Virus record (IMG/VR): IMGVR_UViG_3300025316_001004
Coordinates: 1-24,206 of that record
Direction: 5' to 3' (one strand)
Source: a virus
DNA length: 24,206 nucleotides
Position numbers and translations under genes: made by a program. The notes below the pieces were generated by a model. That model searched no databases. It worked only from the letters and a program-made list of their open reading frames with translations, and had not been told where the DNA came from. This document shows, piece after piece, positions 20,788 to 24,206 of this stretch. Numbering within the stretch: position 1 is the stretch's first letter; every line of letters starts with the position of its first letter.

Positions 20788-23035
20788 CGTCCGACGACTG
20801 AGACCGGCCGACCTGTGCATGCTCTTGAATTCCTCGGGCGAGGTGATCAACGAGCGGCAGTTGTATCGCCACCGCACCCGCGCTGGGTTCCGCATCGGCG
20901 ATGCGCGGCACGTCGACCTGTTTCGCTACGTGGCTTGGCTGGTGGAACTCCGCCATCAACCCCGGCCGGAAGCCGACGCCGACCCCTACGGATCGATCAA
21001 AGAGCGGGCGCGTGCCCGCAATGCCGCTTTGTCATTGGCCGGTCGGGATATCGGCGAACTGCCGGACGTGGTCAATCCCGAGCGGAAGAAGCGGGCCTCG
21101 CGGGATTTTCGGTTCTTCTGCGAGTCCTATTTTCCCTTCACGTTCCACCTGGCCTGGTCGCCCGACCACTTGAAGGTGATCGCCAAGATCGAGCGGGCCG
21201 TCTTGGAAGGCGGTCTGTTCGCAATGGCCATGCCCCGCGGGTCGGGAAAGACGTCGATCTGTGAATGCGCCTGTATCTGGGCCGTCTTGAACGGCCATCG
21301 CGATTTCGTCTGTCTCATCGGCAGCGACGAGGGGCACGCGATGGACATGCTGGAATCGATCAAGACGGAACTCGACAGCAACGACCTGCTGCTGGATGAC
21401 TACCCAGAGGTCGTCTATCCCATTCAGTGCCTGGATGGCATCGCCAATCGTTGCAGCGGCCAACTCTACAAAGGCCAGCGCACGCACATCGGCTGGACCG
21501 CTCGGGAAGTCGTCCTGCCAACGATCCCTGGCAGTGCGGGCTCCGGTGCGATAATCAAAGTCGCCGGCATCACGGGCCGCATCCGCGGCATGAAGTTCAA
21601 GAGGTCCGATGGCCACTCCGTCCGGCCGTCGCTGGTGGTCCTCGACGACCCGCAGACCGACGAGTCGGCCCGCAGCAGTTCGCAGTGTGCCACACGGGAA
21701 AGTATCCTCGCTGGCGCTGTGTTGGGCCTGGCCGGCCCGGGCAAGAAGATCGCCGGCGTCATGCCTTGCACGGTGATTCGCCCCGAGGACATGGCCGACC
21801 GCATCCTTGATCGCGGCAAGCACCCGCAGTGGCAGGGGGAACGGACCAAGATGGTCTATTCCTTTCCGGCCAACGAGGCACTGTGGGCCAAGTACGCCGA
21901 GATCCGAGCCGAAAGCCTGCGGGCCGAGCGGGGCCTGGCGGACGCCACCGAGTTTTATGGTGAGCACCGCGAGGAAATGGATCTCGGCGCAGAGATCGCC
22001 TGGCCGGAACGATTCAACCACGACGAACTATCGGCGATCCAACATGCCATGAACCTGCGGATGCAGGACGAGCGGGCGTTCTATGCCGAATACCAGAATG
22101 AACCGTTGCAGGAAGAAACCCCGCAGAACGACCAACTCACGGCGGACCAGGTTACCGCGAAGTTCAACCGCATTCACCGCGGAGACGTCCCCGTCGGGTG
22201 CAACCACCTGACGATGTTCGTCGACGTTCAGGCCTCGCTGTTGTACTATCTTGTGGCCGCTTGGGAGGATGATTTCACGGGCTACGTGATCGACTACGGG
22301 GCCTACCCGGAACAGAATCGCCCCTACTTCACACTCCGCGATGCCCAGCCCACGCTCGCGCAGTCCGCCAAGAACGCCGGTCTGGAAGGTTCGATCTATG
22401 CCGGGCTGGAGGCCCTGACCGCGCGCTGCCTCAGCCGGGAATGGCATCGCGACGACGGCGCCGGCATGCGGATCGATCGCTGCCTCATCGACGCCAATTG
22501 GGGATCCTCGACCGACGTGGTCTACCAGTTCTGCCGGCAAAGCGCCCATTCCGCGGTGCTCCTGCCCAGCCACGGTCGATTCGTCGGGGCGTCGAGCATT
22601 CCATTCTCCGAATACAAGCGGAAACTAGGCGACCGCGTGGGGCTCAACTGGCGAATCCCGAACGTCCAGGGAAAGCGGGCGGTTCGGCACGCCGTCTTCG
22701 ACACGAACTACTGGAAGTCGTTCGTCCACACTCGTCTTGCCGTGGCGATGGGCGATCGCGGGTGTCTTTCGCTCTTCGGCGATAGCCCAGCGCAACACCG
22801 ACTCTTTGCCGAGCACATCACGGCCGAATACCGGGTGAAGACCGAGGGACGCGGCCGGACGGTCGACGAATGGAAGCTGCGGGCCGCCGCGGTGGACAAC
22901 CACTGGCTCGATTGCCTGGTGGGCAGCGCGGTGGCGGCCTCAATTCAAGGCGCAATCCTGCCGGGAACGGATGCCAAAGCGGCGCCCCGGCGTGCGCGGG
23001 TGAAACTTTCCGACTTGCAGCGAGGCAAGCGATAG
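20774..23035 (+). CDS. Terminase large subunit with an N-terminal helical extension
   Basis: The product is 753 aa, longer than usual. Residues 1-62 form an extra domain like the preceding small protein. The ATPase has a Walker A variant AMPRGSGKTS (152-161) and Walker B PSLVVLDDPQ (285-294, Asp291/Asp292). The C-terminal nuclease has an RNase H-like set: FVDVQ (482-486, Asp484), CLIDANWGSS (570-579, Asp573) and HWLDCLVG (710-717, Asp713). It pumps DNA into the prohead and cuts it. The DxxQ and WLDCLVG features fit the GpA-like group, in agreement with the lambda-family portal. AGGGAGA (20759-20765) precedes ATG 20774. Confidence 0.9.
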   Translation: MAAIDVRRLRPADLCMLLNSSGEVINERQLYRHRTRAGFRIGDARHVDLFRYVAWLVELRHQPRPEADADPYGSIKERARARNAALSLAGRDIGELPDVVNPERKKRASRDFRFFCESYFPFTFHLAWSPDHLKVIAKIERAVLEGGLFAMAMPRGSGKTSICECACIWAVLNGHRDFVCLIGSDEGHAMDMLESIKTELDSNDLLLDDYPEVVYPIQCLDGIANRCSGQLYKGQRTHIGWTAREVVLPTIPGSAGSGAIIKVAGITGRIRGMKFKRSDGHSVRPSLVVLDDPQTDESARSSSQCATRESILAGAVLGLAGPGKKIAGVMPCTVIRPEDMADRILDRGKHPQWQGERTKMVYSFPANEALWAKYAEIRAESLRAERGLADATEFYGEHREEMDLGAEIAWPERFNHDELSAIQHAMNLRMQDERAFYAEYQNEPLQEETPQNDQLTADQVTAKFNRIHRGDVPVGCNHLTMFVDVQASLLYYLVAAWEDDFTGYVIDYGAYPEQNRPYFTLRDAQPTLAQSAKNAGLEGSIYAGLEALTARCLSREWHRDDGAGMRIDRCLIDANWGSSTDVVYQFCRQSAHSAVLLPSHGRFVGASSIPFSEYKRKLGDRVGLNWRIPNVQGKRAVRHAVFDTNYWKSFVHTRLAVAMGDRGCLSLFGDSPAQHRLFAEHITAEYRVKTEGRGRTVDEWKLRAAAVDNHWLDCLVGSAVAASIQGAILPGTDAKAAPRRARVKLSDLQRGKR

Positions 23036-23209
23036 ATGGCGGGCAACAGCGAAAAGAAGGACCAGGTTGGTCTGGTATGCCGGTCGTGCGGTTGCCGGCA
23101 TTTTCATGTCGTCTATGTCCGCGCGCGGTCGGGCGGACGCATCATGCGGCGCCGCGAATGCCGCCATTGCGGTAAACGGATCACGACCTGGGAGAGCGCC
23201 TCGGGGTGA
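23036..23209 (+). CDS. NrdR-like zinc-ribbon miniprotein (57 aa)
   Basis: The pattern CRSCGCRHFHVVYVRAR then RRRECRHCGKRITTWE (residues 15-53) follows the zinc ribbon at the N-terminus of the NrdR repressor (CxxC, then RRRxCxxCGxRxTTxE). The ATP-cone domain of NrdR is absent. The ATG directly abuts the terminase stop (TAGATG) with a weak GAGG site about 10 nt upstream. Similar free zinc ribbons occur as phage transcription activators (Ogr/Delta class), though this one is closer to NrdR. A DNA-binding regulator is likely. Confidence 0.75.
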   Translation: MAGNSEKKDQVGLVCRSCGCRHFHVVYVRARSGGRIMRRRECRHCGKRITTWESASG

Positions 23210-23291
23210 TTTCCTGGGTCCGATGTCTACCGGTGTAACGACTTTGGAAAAAACCCAAAATCCGCTTCTACGCTGCAATCTCATCGCTATA

Positions 23292-23337
23292 ACGCCAGGT
23301 ACACAACTGAAACGGGCAACACCTGCCCGTTCGGCGT
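23292..23337 (+). other. Hairpin-rich element between the zinc ribbon and the tRNA-like gene
   Basis: AACGGGCA/TGCCCGTT (23311-23318/23324-23331) makes a perfect 8-bp stem with a 5-nt loop. ACGCC/GGCGT (23292-23296/23333-23337) can close around it. No T run follows, so it is not a typical terminator. It may be a processing signal for the downstream tRNA-like RNA. Apart from this, 23210-23291 shows nothing I can name. Confidence 0.45.
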
Positions 23338-23340
23338 GAC

Positions 23341-23407
23341 GCGGGTGGGCCAGTGTCCGGCGAGGTTTCATACGCCTTGTGCGATGGGTGCGACTCCCAT
23401 ACCCGCC
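23341..23407 (+). tRNA. tRNA-Met-like element, anticodon CAT, atypical D arm
   Basis: GCGGGT (23341-23346) pairs with ACCCGC (23401-23406). The anticodon arm is GAGGT (23362-23366), loop TTCATAC with CAT at 23369-23371, and GCCTT (23374-23378), with two G-U pairs. U33 and A37 are in place. The T arm is ATGGG/CCCAT (23384-23388/23396-23400) with loop TGCGACT, one base from the usual TTCGACT. The D arm is short: GCC/GGC with a 7-nt loop, 67 nt in all. No CCA is encoded. It is a degenerate or unusually small phage tRNA, or a tRNA mimic. Confidence 0.5.
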
Positions 23408-23421
23408 ACTGGAGAGAAGCG

Positions 23422-23619
23422 ATGGCCGACGATTTGGAGGAAACGATCCGCGAAAACGCCCAGGGGCCGGCCAAGGCCACGGGCGACAGCGGCAGCATGG
23501 AACAGCACCCGTTGCCGGACCAGATTGCCTCGGATCGATATCTCCAAAGCAAGAAGGCCACGCGTCGTCGCGGACTTGGGATTGGCCTGAAGAAACTGGT
23601 GCCTCCGGGAACGGACTGA
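23422..23619 (+). CDS. Small head protein candidate in the gpW position (65 aa)
   Basis: The product is a 65-residue hydrophilic protein: an acidic N-terminal helix (ADDLEETIRENAQGP), a middle with SMEQHPLPDQIASDRYLQ, and a basic end (KKATRRRGLGIGLKKLVPP). It lies between large terminase and portal with the size of lambda gpW, the head-tail joining protein. I see no direct sequence similarity to gpW. GGAGAGAAG (23411-23419) precedes ATG 23422; the frame is open back to 23353, but that is the tRNA-like element. The stop overlaps the portal start (TGATG). Confidence 0.75.
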   Translation: MADDLEETIRENAQGPAKATGDSGSMEQHPLPDQIASDRYLQSKKATRRRGLGIGLKKLVPPGTD

Positions 23620-24206
23620 TGTTGGGATTCATGAAGAACATCTTCGGTCGCAGTAAGCCGCAGCGTCCCTTGCGCGCCGTTCGTGTGCCCTTGCACGTGC
23701 GCGGGCGTTACGATGCCGCCATGACCACCGAAGAGAACCGCCGGCACTGGGCGAACGCCGATCTTCTGTCGGCCGACGCCGCCAACAATCCCCGCGTCCG
23801 TGCTGTCCTCCGCAGCCGTGCCCGCTATGAGGTCGCCAACAACAGTTATGCCCGTGGGATCGTCTCGACCATTGCCAATGACACGGTCGGCACCGGACCC
23901 CGGTTGCAGATGATCACCGATGACGACGACGCCAATCGGCTGGTCGAACAAGAGTTCATGATGTGGGCGGACGCCATCTCGCTGGCCGAAAAACTCCGCA
24001 CCATGCGGATGTCGCGGGCTGAATCGGGCGAGGTCTTCGCCATGCTTGTCGCCAACCCCAAGGTGGATTCGCCCATTAAGCTCGATCTGCGGCTCATCGA
24101 GGCCGATCAGGTGATGACGCCCGTGCTGGTCCGGCAGGATGCCGTTCTGCTGGCGATCGACGGAATCGTCTTCGACGAGCACGGTAATCCGGTCGAATAC
24201 CATGTG
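23619..24206 (+). CDS. Phage portal protein, lambda family (partial, continues beyond the window)
   Basis: The first 196 codons are present without a stop. The sequence follows the lambda gpB-type portal family: an N-terminal basic segment, RYDAAMTTEENRRHWANAD (30-48), then RARYEVANNSYARGIV with NDTVGTGPRL, and further on AESGEVFAML, LRLIEADQV and IDGIVFDEHGNPVEYHV at the window edge. The portal forms the dodecameric ring at the capsid vertex through which DNA enters and to which the terminase docks. The ATG at 23619 overlaps the previous TGA; GGGA lies about 9 nt upstream. The missing C-terminal part is presumably just outside the window. Confidence 0.9.
   Translation, partial: MLGFMKNIFGRSKPQRPLRAVRVPLHVRGRYDAAMTTEENRRHWANADLLSADAANNPRVRAVLRSRARYEVANNSYARGIVSTIANDTVGTGPRLQMITDDDDANRLVEQEFMMWADAISLAEKLRTMRMSRAESGEVFAMLVANPKVDSPIKLDLRLIEADQVMTPVLVRQDAVLLAIDGIVFDEHGNPVEYHV

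Noticed and set aside
1-24206. CRISPR array, integrase, IS element or attachment site
   Set aside because: I saw no regularly spaced repeats with unique spacers, no recombinase motifs and no transposase. The only direct repeats are the short iterons and the duplicated leader.

Overview
The window looks like part of a temperate-type tailed phage or prophage from a GC-rich bacterium. A Planctomycetota host is my best inference. It rests on a remembered resemblance of several proteins to planctomycete conserved hypotheticals (the pair at 87-2448, the HARE-HTH protein, the Cys/Pro-rich secreted protein), not on a search. No integrase, attachment site or host housekeeping gene is visible, so I cannot say whether it is integrated. 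The window ends inside the portal gene.

Layout. (1) 87-2448: two overlapping plus-strand genes of unknown role; the second carries a C-terminal module I associate with large bacterial regulators. (2) 2449-2646: a regulatory gap with two phased palindromes and three hairpins, the last burying the Shine-Dalgarno of a sigma-70-like gene (2647-3231). (3) 3309-9922: the early replication/recombination block: Sak4/AAA_24-type RecA-fold ATPase, DUF669 protein, RusA resolvase, DUF3310 protein, SF2 helicase, zinc-ribbon protein and a primase-polymerase/DUF3987 protein. Genes here overlap or nearly touch. (4) 9923-10272: a gene-free, partly AT-rich stretch with iterons and palindromes, a candidate origin. 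(5) 10273-11041: a hypothetical gene and an HNH endonuclease. (6) 11125-14723: an HTH/zinc protein, then seven tightly coupled genes for small membrane or secreted proteins around a papain-like protease. This block occupies the place of the lysis genes in lambda. (7) 14683-16945: ParB-methyltransferase fusion, a multi-zinc-finger protein and a DUF1937 protein. (8) 16972-20469, minus strand: two transcription units with near-duplicate leaders. One encodes an amidoligase, a class II glutamine amidotransferase and a small HTH protein; the other a HARE-HTH protein and two unknowns. (9) 20560-24206: the packaging/head module: small-terminase candidate, large terminase, NrdR-like zinc ribbon, a tRNA-like element, a gpW-position protein and a lambda-family portal.

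The plus-strand order (HTH/zinc regulator, membrane proteins with a hydrolase, terminase, small protein, portal) parallels lambda Q-S-R-Rz-nu1-A-W-B. The minus-strand block sits where lambda-like phages carry 'moron' genes. The most interesting points are the amidoligase/amidotransferase cassette with its duplicated leader, a papain-like protease in the endolysin slot, and a domain shared between the stand-alone protein at 20560 and the N-terminus of the large terminase.
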